DNA of 64,000 bases from the NCBI RefSeq assembly GCF_003931855.1, contig NZ_CP034248.1, forward strand, positions 2,852,001 through 2,916,000, in the 5' to 3' direction. Below the pieces are notes generated by a model, which saw only the letters and a program-made list of their open reading frames with translations, was not told the origin of the DNA and made no database searches. The position numbers and the translations under genes are program-made. Positions 51,902-60,303 of the stretch are shown piece by piece (positions within the stretch are counted from its first letter, which is position 1; each line of letters starts with the position of its first letter). The DNA is from Paenibacillus lentus. GTDB lineage: Bacteria > Bacillota > Bacilli > Paenibacillales > Paenibacillaceae.

Positions 51902-52335
51902 TTCATTAAAATACTATAGACTATCCATCTATACAATCTCTGAACAATTGATTAATTGTTGGCAGGATATGAGATTTTTTGGGTGATGTGGGGGATAAAG
52001 CTCTTAACGATATAATCGGCAGCAGGTTCATGATGTATAAATCGAAAAAATAGCGAATCATCACATTTAGTCTGCTGAACCGCTGCTGCCGATTCATTCG
52101 TGGCTATTTGCATCCGTGAAAAACAAATAGGGGCTGTCCAATAAAAGAGCTGATACCAAATATGGAGCAATGAAGCAGGAGGCTAGCACTTTTGATAATA
52201 TGTTATTTCCTGCTGTAAGTCGTAAATCACAGAAGATCATTGACCTTACAAGAACCGGATACTATAAAGTTGAATTTAGGTTTGCCATTTATATACAATC
52301 TTGGTTTGCTGGATACTAGGAGGAATTTATCTGAG
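51902..52335. other. Non-coding stretch with an IS-end-like sequence
   Basis: The stretch between the regulator and the SMI1/KNR4 gene holds AATAGGGGCTGTCCAATAAA at 52125-52144, which matches the terminal-repeat-like AATAGGGGCGTCCAATAAG near 36575 except for an inserted T. No transposase coding remains beside it. The open frame over 51952-52170 on the minus strand has no ribosome site and was not taken as a gene. Confidence 0.5.
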
Positions 52336-52896
52336 ATGCACTCTAACTTGCAAACAATTTTAGATGGATTAAGGAAAAGAGCAAATAGTAAAAATGAAAT
52401 ATTAATTCAATTATCAGGCGGTGAGGTTGAAATTGCGAAATTTGAATTAAATCCACCCGCCCGAAAAGAAGAGGTTGACTTTATTTCAAAGAAGTATAAT
52501 GTTAATCTTCCAAATGATTATGTAGAATTTATGTGTATTCATAACGGAGCAATACTATTTGACGTTGGTTTTGGAGAGTTCACCGAAATATATTACTTAA
52601 ATAAAGTTGACGAATATTCTGAAATAATGCCTGATACAATCAGTGGAGGTCTTATTCCAGTTGCCCATTATCCTTCAGGGACTATTTATTTAGATACTAC
52701 TCGAGAAAAATGTGTTTTTACGCATGATTCAAGTTCAGATTTCAGTTTTATGTCAATGAATTTTGAAGAGTGGCTGGAAGCTTTAATCTTAGCCAATGGG
52801 AAATACTTCTGGGAATGGACTCCACAAATGTTGTATAGGACTATCGACAATAGAGAGTTAATGGTCAAAGAATGGTTAATAAACGGATTTGATTAA
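52336..52896 (+). CDS. SMI1/KNR4 (SUKH) family protein
   Basis: A 186-residue protein. The SUKH core spans about residues 38-150, with PARKEEVDFISKKYNVNLPNDYVEFMCIHNGAI (in parts) and LIPVAHYPSGTIYLD. SUKH proteins are common immunity proteins against polymorphic toxins and also occur as stand-alone house-keeping proteins. The gene is AT-richer than its neighbours and lies next to IS scars, which suggests transfer. TAGGAGGA at 52318-52325 fixes ATG 52336; a longer frame from 52240 lacks a site. No toxin gene is beside it. Confidence 0.85.
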   Translation: MHSNLQTILDGLRKRANSKNEILIQLSGGEVEIAKFELNPPARKEEVDFISKKYNVNLPNDYVEFMCIHNGAILFDVGFGEFTEIYYLNKVDEYSEIMPDTISGGLIPVAHYPSGTIYLDTTREKCVFTHDSSSDFSFMSMNFEEWLEALILANGKYFWEWTPQMLYRTIDNRELMVKEWLINGFD

Positions 52897-52940
52897 TAGC
52901 TGGATTAATTATGACTAAGGAAAATATTGCGTATTACCAA

Positions 52941-52974
52941 GAAGACCGCATAGGCTTATGCCTCGGCGGTCTTC
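52941..52974 (+). terminator. Terminator after the SUKH gene
   Basis: GAAGACCGC (52941-52949) and GCGGTCTTC (52966-52974) with inner AGGC/GCCT. No long T run. Confidence 0.65.
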
Positions 52975-53097
52975 GTTATGTTATTAATATATAAATATAC
53001 AAAAACCCCTAATTAATCTACGGCCGTATTCCAGGCAAGCCCCAATTTATCCCCAGAGCCTCTAAAAGCTCGGACTGGGGTGGTTGAGAACAAAGAA

Positions 53098-53122
53098 AGA
53101 GCCCTTGATACACAAGGGCTCT
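53098..53122 (-). terminator. Terminator of tRNA-Val
   Basis: AGAGCCCTTG (53098-53107) and CAAGGGCTCT (53113-53122) form a perfect ten-base stem. On the minus strand it is followed by TTCTTTG, just after the tRNA. Confidence 0.8.
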
Positions 53123-53128
53123 CGGCTA

Positions 53129-53201
53129 TGATCTGTAGTGGGCTCGAACCACTGACCCCCACCCTGTCAAGATGGTGCTCTCCCAGCTGAGCTAACAGAT
53201 C
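53129..53201 (-). tRNA. tRNA-Val (anticodon GAC)
   Basis: A 73-base tRNA: acceptor GATCTGT with ACAGATC, D arm TAGCTCAGCTGGGAGAGC, anticodon loop TTGACAG with GAC (plus strand 53166-53168), T arm AGTGGTTCGAGCCCACT. CCA is not encoded. The neighbouring intergenic region 52897-53348 holds only this gene and hairpins, including CCCCAG/CTGGGG at 53051-53079. Confidence 0.93.
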
Positions 53202-53348
53202 AGATATAAATAGTGAAGACAAGAAATATCATAACAGGATTAATTGCTCCTGTCAAACCCTTTTTTACGTATAAAGGCTGGTACGGAGGACGACAATGTT
53301 GACAAGCGATGATCTGATGCAGTAAATAAGCAGAAAGGAGGAGAAGGT

Positions 53349-53591
53349 GTGCGGGTTAAGAGGTATGCGGCAATCGGGAAGCAAGGCACATCGAACATGA
53401 AAAAGGCTACAGCGATTGGGGGGATTCTCCTGATGCTGTTAGTCAGCGGCTGCGGTTTGCAGCCCAATGAAGAGACGATGCATAGGCAGCAGCAGTTCCC
53501 TTCATGGATCGGTCAATCCGTACGCGGCAAAGTGTATGGGCAATCCGTGCGGGAGCATGTGTACTCAAAGGAAGTAATCACGCCACCATAA
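53349..53591 (+). CDS. Small lipoprotein
   Basis: An 80-residue (or 64-residue if read from ATG 53397) protein. A hydrophobic stretch GGILLMLLVSGC gives a lipobox with Cys near residue 35, so the mature lipoprotein is only about 45 residues, rich in Gln, Val and Tyr (GQSVRGKVYGQSVREHVY repeats a six-residue theme). AAGGAGG is well spaced for GTG 53349. Role unknown. Confidence 0.68.
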   Translation: MRVKRYAAIGKQGTSNMKKATAIGGILLMLLVSGCGLQPNEETMHRQQQFPSWIGQSVRGKVYGQSVREHVYSKEVITPP

Positions 53592-53664
53592 TAACTATAC
53601 ATTAACAGCTTTTTTTTGTATAATGATGCAGTTTGCAGAGTAAGAAGCAGGGGGAGGGGTATCC

Positions 53665-54108
53665 ATGGCTGCTGTTATTATTGCCGTTAATTCGGAACAG
53701 CAATTAGAGAAATGTTTGGAGATTCGCAAGGAAGTTTTTGTGGAAGAGCAGAAGGTGCCGGTCGATCTGGAGATCGATGAATATGATGTAATCAGTCCGG
53801 ACGCTAATCATGTGTTGGTTGAATTGGAAGGCACGGCTGCAGCAACAGGGAGAATTACGTACTATAAGGATAATAGCGCAAAAATGCAGCGGATCGCTGT
53901 TCGCAAATCTTTTCGTTCCCAGGGCCTAGGCAGAATATTGCTCCTTGCTATGGAAGAGCGGGCTAGAGAACTGGGGCTTACGAAGGCCGTGCTGGATGCC
54001 CAATGCCAGGCAGAGGAATTTTATGCCAAGCTCGGTTATGAGACGATATCCACAGAGCCGTTTTATGACGCAGGCATACTGCATGTTCGAATGGAGAAGT
54101 CCTTATAA
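53665..54108 (+). CDS. GNAT N-acetyltransferase (ElaA/YjcF-like)
   Basis: A 147-residue acetyltransferase. The acetyl-CoA loop MQRIAVRKSFRSQGLGRILL near residue 80 (R-x-x-G-x-G/L) is intact, with EFYAKLGYE near 118 typical of the GNAT end. The N-terminal LEIRKEVFVEEQKVP fits the ElaA/YjcF group. Substrate not known. A GGGGGAGGGG run precedes the ATG. Confidence 0.87.
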   Translation: MAAVIIAVNSEQQLEKCLEIRKEVFVEEQKVPVDLEIDEYDVISPDANHVLVELEGTAAATGRITYYKDNSAKMQRIAVRKSFRSQGLGRILLLAMEERARELGLTKAVLDAQCQAEEFYAKLGYETISTEPFYDAGILHVRMEKSL

Positions 54109-54195
54109 ACCCTAATATAAATGGGGAACTCGGGCTAAACTATACGCATCCCTTCTTTCTGGGGAACTCATCATGATGAAGGAGATGTGCAATAG

Positions 54196-54435
54196 ATGGC
54201 TGTCGATAGCAGAGAGACGTTTATCGCGGTTCAAAGAAACGGGGATGGGAATTTAACCCGATTTAAAACCTCTAGCGGTCGTATTTTAAATTATGAAGAC
54301 GCGCTGCGAGAAGTGAATGCGGGGGCGATTGCGGGCGTAAACATCTTTAAAGGAAAAGACGGAGAAATGTATATCCGCGGCGATGCGGATGGGGATCCAT
54401 CGAACAATTTAGACGCACTGCCTACATTTGAATAA
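54196..54435 (+). CDS. DUF3892 family protein
   Basis: A 79-residue protein. FIAVQRNGDGNLTRFKT, a LNYEDALREVNAGAIAGVNIFKGKDG segment and the tail RGDADGDPSNNLDALP match DUF3892, found in Firmicutes, of unknown role. GAAGGAGATG precedes ATG 54196. A terminator follows at 54446-54485. Confidence 0.8.
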   Translation: MAVDSRETFIAVQRNGDGNLTRFKTSSGRILNYEDALREVNAGAIAGVNIFKGKDGEMYIRGDADGDPSNNLDALPTFE

Positions 54436-54445
54436 GAAGCGTGAG

Positions 54446-54487
54446 AAGCAGCCTCGGAAAATAATTCCTTGGGCTGCTTTGTTTTTT
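54446..54487. terminator. Terminator after DUF3892
   Basis: AAGCAGCC (54446-54453) with GGCTGCTT (54472-54479) and a run of seven T after it. Confidence 0.8.
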
Positions 54488-54502
54488 TCGCAAATTAATG
54501 TC

Positions 54503-55237
54503 CTATAGCTCATATATTTCGTGCTGGCGAAGAAATTCCATTTCCATCGTTTGGCCAATAAAAGCTTCCATTTCATCGCCGTAGTGCATAAGGGATATTA
54601 ACTTCCGAATATCCGCAGGAAGGGACAGAAGCTCTGCCAGGGTAGTATGAACCTGACCGGGGCCTGTCAGCTGCACCTCATGCAAAATTTTACGGCAGCC
54701 GCGCTGATTAACAAGCTCCTCGAGCAGCTTGGGTTGAAAGATCATATCCGCACTATAGAAAATCTCGCCATTGAAGTATAAAGAGTAGCTGTTTTTCCCG
54801 GGAATATGAGGTGTGCGGATAATTTCCACAGTGAGGCCGGGAACGAGCTCGGTGGCCTGTCCTTCGCGAAGCAGATGAACATAAAAAGCATCTTCCAGAG
54901 ATTCTATGCCGTCCTGGCCTAATCCCCCCTTCAGGGTGTTCTCCCATAGCGGCTCTGCCAACTGCTCAGGAACGTAGAGCACGGGTTTTCGTCCATGGCC
55001 GTATTTTAAGCGGAAAGCGTACTCCTCGAGTCCGCCCACATGGTCACCGTGAATATGAGTGATCAGGACGGCGTCGATGGTTTGCATCGGCTTGCCTATA
55101 TGATGTAACGCAAGTGGAGCCGTTATTCCACAGTCGATCATCAATGTAAAATCGTCTGCATACAGCAGCCCGTTATTGTTAAAGTATTGCTTGGCAAAAG
55201 CGCCGCCCGTACCAAGCATTTGAAGGCGTAGCGACAA
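54503..55237 (-). CDS. MBL-fold metallo-hydrolase (RNase Z-like)
   Basis: A 244-residue hydrolase: LGTGGAFAKQYFNNNG at the start, the zinc motif THIHGDHVGG near residue 61, TPHIPGKNSYSLYF near 141, and SADMIFQPKLLEEL near 157. The first part resembles the RNase Z/phosphodiesterase branch, but the usual tRNase Z length and exosite are not seen. Substrate is unknown. It stands alone. Confidence 0.85.
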   Translation of the reverse strand: MSLRLQMLGTGGAFAKQYFNNNGLLYADDFTLMIDCGITAPLALHHIGKPMQTIDAVLITHIHGDHVGGLEEYAFRLKYGHGRKPVLYVPEQLAEPLWENTLKGGLGQDGIESLEDAFYVHLLREGQATELVPGLTVEIIRTPHIPGKNSYSLYFNGEIFYSADMIFQPKLLEELVNQRGCRKILHEVQLTGPGQVHTTLAELLSLPADIRKLISLMHYGDEMEAFIGQTMEMEFLRQHEIYEL

Positions 55238-55417
55238 TCAATATCCCTCCTGTACGTTCTATGGTATTCCATTTTAATTTACACGATTTTCCTAATCAGT
55301 GAAAGCGTCTCTTGTATTCTCGCAAAAATTAAGAGTGATTTTATAGAAAACACCGCAACTTGAGCAGCTTGCAGGAGTATAAATTAACATCAACATGAAT
55401 CAATTGGAGGGCTATTG

Positions 55418-55984
55418 ATGAATTTGAAATGGAGAAGAGTAATGGTGCTAGTATTGGCATTCTCCCTTACGGGCGGATCCATGCTTTTTGCAGACTCAGC
55501 AACACAGAAAGTTAAGCTTTATATGGATGGCCGCGAAGTGGAAGACGGCGGTTACGTGATCGATGGCAAAACATACGTCCCGGTCAGAGAGCTGGAGGGA
55601 TTAGCTGAATATGATGAAACGACGAAGCAGGTAAACTATTATAAACCCAATGTTCATATTTTCTTGTTCAAGGGCAAGGGGGAGATTTTCTCGGATATCG
55701 AGAAAGCCGGCAAGCTTAAATTTAGCGTCTTCTCGCAAATCGACAACCTGAGAACGGAAATATCCGCGGTCAAAGTAGCGATTACAGCGCCGGACGGCAC
55801 ATCCAAAACAATTCAGACCAAGGAAGTTAGTGACACAGGAAGCAACTTTTATTTCGTCACGGATGATTATACGTATGATTTCAAAACTGCAGGTAAATAT
55901 ACACTAGGCTTCTATATGAAGCCGGCTTCAGGCGGTTCCGATTTCATGCTGGTGTCTGAGAAAAGCATCAACGTGCTTAAATAA
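55418..55984 (+). CDS. Secreted stalk-domain (copper amine oxidase N-like) protein
   Basis: A 188-residue protein with a signal peptide ending near residue 26 (GSMLFADS) and a short stalk repeat KLYMDGREVEDGGYVIDGKTYVPVREL at residues 33-58 (in parts). The rest is beta-rich with no assigned family. Such small copper-amine-oxidase-N-like modules are common in Paenibacillus surface proteins. TTGGAGG precedes ATG 55418. Confidence 0.8.
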   Translation: MNLKWRRVMVLVLAFSLTGGSMLFADSATQKVKLYMDGREVEDGGYVIDGKTYVPVRELEGLAEYDETTKQVNYYKPNVHIFLFKGKGEIFSDIEKAGKLKFSVFSQIDNLRTEISAVKVAITAPDGTSKTIQTKEVSDTGSNFYFVTDDYTYDFKTAGKYTLGFYMKPASGGSDFMLVSEKSINVLK

Positions 55985-56027
55985 TTCATAATAATTAATA
56001 TTGTAGGTAGAATGGTTGAATATCGAA

Positions 56028-56057
56028 TTGACCTGCCCTGTGTAAAAATGATACGAT
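56028..56057 (+). promoter_or_regulatory. Possible promoter of the DUF1292 gene
   Basis: TTGACC at 56028-56033 and TACGAT at 56052-56057 with an 18-base spacer. Confidence 0.5.
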
Positions 56058-56120
56058 ACGGAGGGAAACTGACAGGTTCATCCAACACTAACTACAAAAC
56101 TTTTAAAGTGAGGTATTTCA

Positions 56121-56444
56121 ATGAGCGATCACAAGCATGAACACGGCGAAGCTTGCGGCTGTGGACACGACCACGATCATGACCATGAGCACGAGGAGTT
56201 TGTGCTCACGCTGACGGACGAAGAAGGCAATGACGTGGAAATGGTTCTAGTCGAAACGTTCGATGTAGCGGAGAAAGTATATGCGTTGTTGCTTGAGCGG
56301 AACAATCCGGAAGCGGACGGCATCATCCTTCGTCTGGAAGAAGAGAATGAGGAAATGGTTCTCTACAACATTGAAGATGAGGACGAGTGGCGTCAAGTGG
56401 AGGCGGCTTACAACGAGCTGGTCTCTGGTCAAGATGAAGTGTAA
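56121..56444 (+). CDS. DUF1292 protein with His-rich N-terminus
   Basis: A 107-residue acidic protein. Residues 1-25 carry about ten His with Cys-Gly-Cys (HKHEHGEACGCGHDHDH and on), then a DUF1292 body: FVLTLTDEEGNDVEMVLVETF and EEMVLYNIEDEDEWRQVEAAYNEL (in parts). DUF1292 (YrzB) is widespread in Firmicutes with no firm role. The His/Cys-rich tail may bind Zn or Ni. AAAGTGAGG precedes ATG 56121. Confidence 0.85.
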   Translation: MSDHKHEHGEACGCGHDHDHDHEHEEFVLTLTDEEGNDVEMVLVETFDVAEKVYALLLERNNPEADGIILRLEEENEEMVLYNIEDEDEWRQVEAAYNELVSGQDEV

Positions 56445-56489
56445 AATGCTTGTCTATAGATCTATCTAAATCTATGGCCTGAATTGAAG

Positions 56490-56516
56490 AGAAGCTCCCC
56501 GGCAAGGGGAGCTTCT
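56490..56516. terminator. Bidirectional hairpin between DUF1292 and speA
   Basis: AGAAGCTCCCC (56490-56500) and GGGGAGCTTCT (56506-56516) are perfectly complementary. Confidence 0.8.
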
Positions 56517-56533
56517 TTGGATGTAACGTTTTT

Positions 56534-58018
56534 TTAGAAAATGGGATCTGCCTCTACAATGACCTTGACCTGATTAATATCTCGGTCTTCCGGCCCCTTG
56601 ACAGGTAGTCCTACTTCCACGTGATCGACAATATAATCAATATTGTCTTGCGAAATGACTTCCCCAGGAAGGAGAATCGGAATGCCTGGCGGATACACAT
56701 AGATGAATTCGGCAATAATCCGACCTGCAGACTCTTTAAAAGGCACGACCTCGGTATCGGCATAGAAGGCGTCACGCGGAATGAGTGAGAGCTGCGGAAT
56801 TTCCGGGATTTTTACGATTAGCTCATTGGCATTATTTTCTTTATAATACAATTTAGACAATTCACGCAGTGCTGTTAGGAGAGTTTTTATCGTTTCCTCC
56901 GTATCTCCCGCGGTGATGAAGCAGAGAATGTTGTACATGTCGCTGAGCTCTACTTCGATATTGTAGTGTTTTCTGAGCCAGTTCTCTGTTTCATAGCCGG
57001 TAATTCCGAGATGGCGAACGTGAATCGTAAGCTTGGTCGGGTCATAATCATAGGTGGCCTCGCTGCCGAGTATTTCTCGCCCGAAGCAGTACAAGCCTTT
57101 AATATTATTAATTTCACGGCGCATATAATGCGCCATGTCCAGTGCTCTTTGGATCATTTCACGGCCATGAAGCGCTAGGTTCCTTCTTGCCGTGTCCAGC
57201 GAAGCGAGTAGTAGGTACGAGGTAGACGTCGTCGTCAGCATGCTGATGATGGTTTGAACACGCTGTGGATTTACATAACCGTTCTTTACGTTCAAATTAA
57301 GCACGGAGCTTTGCGTCATCGAGCCGCCCAGCTTGTGTACGCTTGTCGCGGCCATATCGGCTCCAGCCTCCATCGCTGACATCGGAAGCTCCTCATGGAA
57401 ATGAATATGCACGCCGTGTGCTTCATCAACGAGTACAGGCACATCAAAGCTATGGGCCAAGTCCACGATCTCCTTCAGATTGGCACATACGCCAAAGTAA
57501 GTAGGGTTGATGACCAGCACGGCCTTGGCATCCGGGTGACGCTGCAAAGCTCTTCGTACGGACGAGGTCGTAATCCCATGGTCGATCCCCAGGTTCTCAT
57601 CCTGAGCGGGGGAGACGAAGATGGGTTTGGCGCCTGCGAATATAACGGCAGACATGACGGACTTGTGCACATTTCTCGGTACGATGATTTTATCACCCGG
57701 AGAACAAATGGACAGGATCATCGTCATGATGGCGCCGCTTGTCCCTTGGACAGAGAAATAAGTGAAGTCAGCGCCGAAGGCGTCCGCTGCCAGCTTCTGA
57801 GCTTCTTCAATGACGCCGGTAGGCTGATGTAAATCATCGAGCGGAGCAATGTTAATCAAATCGATCGATAGGGCGTCATCACCTATAAATTCTCGAAACT
57901 CTTTATCGGTTCCAAGCCCTTTTTTATGCCCGGGAATATGAAACTGAACGGGATTGCCGGACGCGTGTTTTTTAAGCGCGTTAAACAGCGGTGTGACTTG
58001 ATGATCCATGAAGGCCAT
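56534..58018 (-). CDS. speA: Arginine decarboxylase SpeA-like (fold-type I Orn/Lys/Arg decarboxylase)
   Basis: A protein of about 494 residues very similar in pattern to the B. subtilis biosynthetic arginine decarboxylase: FHIPGHKKG near residue 25, SVQGTSGAIMTM near 90, the PLP motif LVDEAHGVHIHFHEELP near 205, and the Schiff-base lysine in ATSVHKLGGSMTQSS near 240. It would make agmatine for spermidine synthesis; lysine or ornithine as substrate is possible. Start 58018 or 58009 (MDHQVTPL); GGAAAGGCAGG favours 58018. Downstream polyamine genes are not in the window. Confidence 0.85.
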   Translation of the reverse strand: MAFMDHQVTPLFNALKKHASGNPVQFHIPGHKKGLGTDKEFREFIGDDALSIDLINIAPLDDLHQPTGVIEEAQKLAADAFGADFTYFSVQGTSGAIMTMILSICSPGDKIIVPRNVHKSVMSAVIFAGAKPIFVSPAQDENLGIDHGITTSSVRRALQRHPDAKAVLVINPTYFGVCANLKEIVDLAHSFDVPVLVDEAHGVHIHFHEELPMSAMEAGADMAATSVHKLGGSMTQSSVLNLNVKNGYVNPQRVQTIISMLTTTSTSYLLLASLDTARRNLALHGREMIQRALDMAHYMRREINNIKGLYCFGREILGSEATYDYDPTKLTIHVRHLGITGYETENWLRKHYNIEVELSDMYNILCFITAGDTEETIKTLLTALRELSKLYYKENNANELIVKIPEIPQLSLIPRDAFYADTEVVPFKESAGRIIAEFIYVYPPGIPILLPGEVISQDNIDYIVDHVEVGLPVKGPEDRDINQVKVIVEADPIF

Positions 58019-58192
58019 CCCTGCCTTTCCATGCAAAATTTTCAAACAAAATTGAGTATAGCAAAAAGTGAATGGAATGCAAGCGAAGAATGGGGACGAG
58101 ATAAGATAAAATCAAGCTACTGGGTGTAAGTTACCGCTGTATGCGGATAAACTAGAAGTATCTTACGTTATAGAAGAAAAGGGAGAACGACT

Positions 58193-59458
58193 GTGGAAAT
58201 AACGTCCAAACTCGTAAATAGAAAACTGCTAACTCCGACTTTTATTTGCTTGTGGATTATCATGTTCCTGGTGGAGTTCGTGAAGGGAGCTTTAATTGTA
58301 TCGATATTGCCCGTGTATATGGGCGATGTACTGAAATTGAGCGCGTTTGCGATCGGTTTATCTTTCTCACTGCAATATATTGGCGATAACGTATTTCGCA
58401 GCCCTGCCGGCTGGTTTATTGAACGGGTCGGTTTTCGGCTAACGATGTTGTTCGGGCTTCTGATCACCTTTGTTGCCGTATTGATTATTACGGTGGCGGA
58501 TAAAATGGGAATGATTGTGTTAGGCTGTGCTCTGATTGGAGCTGGCACCGCGCCGCTATGGCCATGCGTTCTTATGGGAATATCAGACGTAACACGCGAG
58601 AATAATAATTTCGGCATGGCGATGGGCGTAATTCAAATCTCTAGCTTGGGCGGAACGGGTTCTGGCCCTGTTATCATCAATTTTTTCGTTGATGGCTCTT
58701 ATCAGCCTGTCTTTTGGTTTCTGCTTGCTCTAATGGGTGTCGTTGTTATTGTCTCCCTGTTCCTGCCTGGTAAAACGAAGCAAAAGATAGACCAAGCGGA
58801 GCTGTCCTCAGGAGAGCCTTCCCTCTGGGAAGGAGGAATCCGAGGTGTATGGAATAATGTTCAGCAATCGATTCGGCATATTAAGAAGAATTTGCATGTC
58901 AGTCGGCTTTTATTCCCGGCTCTCTTTTTGCAGACCTTTTCGATCGGCTTACTGACTCCCGTCATTACATTATTTGTCCGGACAGAGCTTGGATTGTCTC
59001 CCGAGGCTTTCAGTGCACTGTTAGTGACCGGGGGAGGCATTACTGTTATCGGGCTGATCCCGATTGGCCGGCTGGTGGATCGCTATGGAACGAAGTGGTT
59101 TCTGCATATCGGCTTCTCGCTGGCTGCCGTGGCGATCGGGCTATTTGCGATGACGCGATCCATTCCGTTTGTGTGGCTGCTCGTCATCCTGATCGGGGTC
59201 AGCTATGCCTGTATTTTGCCTACGTGGGATACGATGATATCCCATATGCTGCCCGAAGGGGAGAAGGGGACGGTTTGGGGGTTGTTCCTGACGATTCAGG
59301 GCTCAGGGATGGCCGTAGGTCCTATTGTTTCAGGGAAACTATGGGATATGCTTGGCCCCTCTGCACCATTTATGGCCAGTGCCATCGTGATGGCCGCCCT
59401 GTTTTTTGTTCACGTCATCATATCACGGCAAAAAAGCAGCTTCCCCCGGGTTAAATAA
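58193..59458 (+). CDS. Major facilitator superfamily transporter
   Basis: A 421-residue protein with twelve apparent membrane helices and a central cytoplasmic loop around residues 195-230. The helix 2-3 loop ERVGFR and the matching loop in the second half, DRYGTKW near residue 300, fit the MFS pattern, and the closest type is a drug or sugar efflux permease. Substrate not assignable. GTG start at 58193 with AAAAGGGAG upstream. The 3' end forms part of a terminator. Confidence 0.85.
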   Translation: MEITSKLVNRKLLTPTFICLWIIMFLVEFVKGALIVSILPVYMGDVLKLSAFAIGLSFSLQYIGDNVFRSPAGWFIERVGFRLTMLFGLLITFVAVLIITVADKMGMIVLGCALIGAGTAPLWPCVLMGISDVTRENNNFGMAMGVIQISSLGGTGSGPVIINFFVDGSYQPVFWFLLALMGVVVIVSLFLPGKTKQKIDQAELSSGEPSLWEGGIRGVWNNVQQSIRHIKKNLHVSRLLFPALFLQTFSIGLLTPVITLFVRTELGLSPEAFSALLVTGGGITVIGLIPIGRLVDRYGTKWFLHIGFSLAAVAIGLFAMTRSIPFVWLLVILIGVSYACILPTWDTMISHMLPEGEKGTVWGLFLTIQGSGMAVGPIVSGKLWDMLGPSAPFMASAIVMAALFFVHVIISRQKSSFPRVK

Positions 59459-59477
59459 CGGGAAAGCTGCTTTTTTT
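59431..59477. terminator. Terminator overlapping the MFS stop
   Basis: AAAAAGCAGCTTCCC (59431-59445) and GGGAAAGCTGCTTTTT (59460-59475) pair, the stop codon lies inside the loop, and T residues follow. Confidence 0.8.
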
Positions 59478-59479
59478 CT

Positions 59480-60103
59480 TTAGAAGGAGCCCTTGTATAA
59501 CGGCAATAGCGTTTCAAAGGTCTGTTCGATCTTACGGGTTAAACCGGCGCCGTCTTGAAGAAGAGGATGATCCCGATCAAGGCGCAATCCGCAGAGCAGC
59601 TCGGATTTCTTTACGGTTTTGAGCTTGTCGGCTATTTGCAGCAGGGCATCCTTATCCATATCACGATGGAGCGTACCCTCTGGCTTCATATGATCGGTTG
59701 ACCAATAAAAATCGGAAGGTACAAGTTTTTGAACTTGGTCGGTATTCTTCTCGAAGAATTTAGCGACAGCTACCTTATTCGGGCTTTCATAAATGACCGC
59801 AAAAATAACGAAGAGATGGGTTGAGAACATCCCCACTTGGAAATGGGGCAGCGCCTTATATCCGCGCTTGCTGCTGCTCCAGGCAATCCACGTGTCTTCA
59901 GGCGGGTTAATGGTTCTCCTTGCATGCTTGGCTACATGCGGGAACATTTCCTCGCCGCATAAGGCGGACAAATAAGGAGCGATTATCCCTCCAAGCGCTG
60001 CGAGCTTAGGCCGAATATTGGCGATGATCGCTTCCATCCGGGGCTCCAGCCCAGGAATAGTCAAGCTATCGAAATCTTGTCCTGTAAAGCCGGCAAATGT
60101 CAT
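59480..60103 (-). CDS. DUF1054 family protein (YktB-like)
   Basis: A 207-residue protein with FAGFTGQDFDSLTIPGLEPRMEAI (in parts) at the start, KHARRTINPPEDTWIAWS near residue 64, and LFVIFAVIYE near 100. This is the DUF1054/UPF0637 family of Bacillales, structure known but role not. GGAGGT seven bases upstream of ATG 60103 fixes the start over 60121. Confidence 0.88.
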   Translation of the reverse strand: MTFAGFTGQDFDSLTIPGLEPRMEAIIANIRPKLAALGGIIAPYLSALCGEEMFPHVAKHARRTINPPEDTWIAWSSSKRGYKALPHFQVGMFSTHLFVIFAVIYESPNKVAVAKFFEKNTDQVQKLVPSDFYWSTDHMKPEGTLHRDMDKDALLQIADKLKTVKKSELLCGLRLDRDHPLLQDGAGLTRKIEQTFETLLPLYKGSF

Positions 60104-60303
60104 GATGGTAACCTCCAGCAAAATTATATTGAGCTATACAGCTTGTTTTTTAGACGTACCATGCCAGTATATCATTTTTTAATAAATATAAGCGATTTTA
60201 TAATTATTTGCGTCACAATGAGCTCAAAACGGGTAAAAATAATCAATATTCTAAGTTACCTCTACATAAGATGAAGTATAAGATAAGGTAAGGAGGGAGT
60301 GCC

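Noticed and set aside
51952..52170. 72-residue minus ORF between the SARP regulator and the SUKH gene
   Set aside because: No ribosome site and it runs across an IS-end-like sequence; composition is not convincing, though it might be a scar.
53013..53222. Minus-strand 69-residue ORF over tRNA-Val
   Set aside because: It is a translation of the tRNA and its terminator, a common artefact, with no ribosome site.
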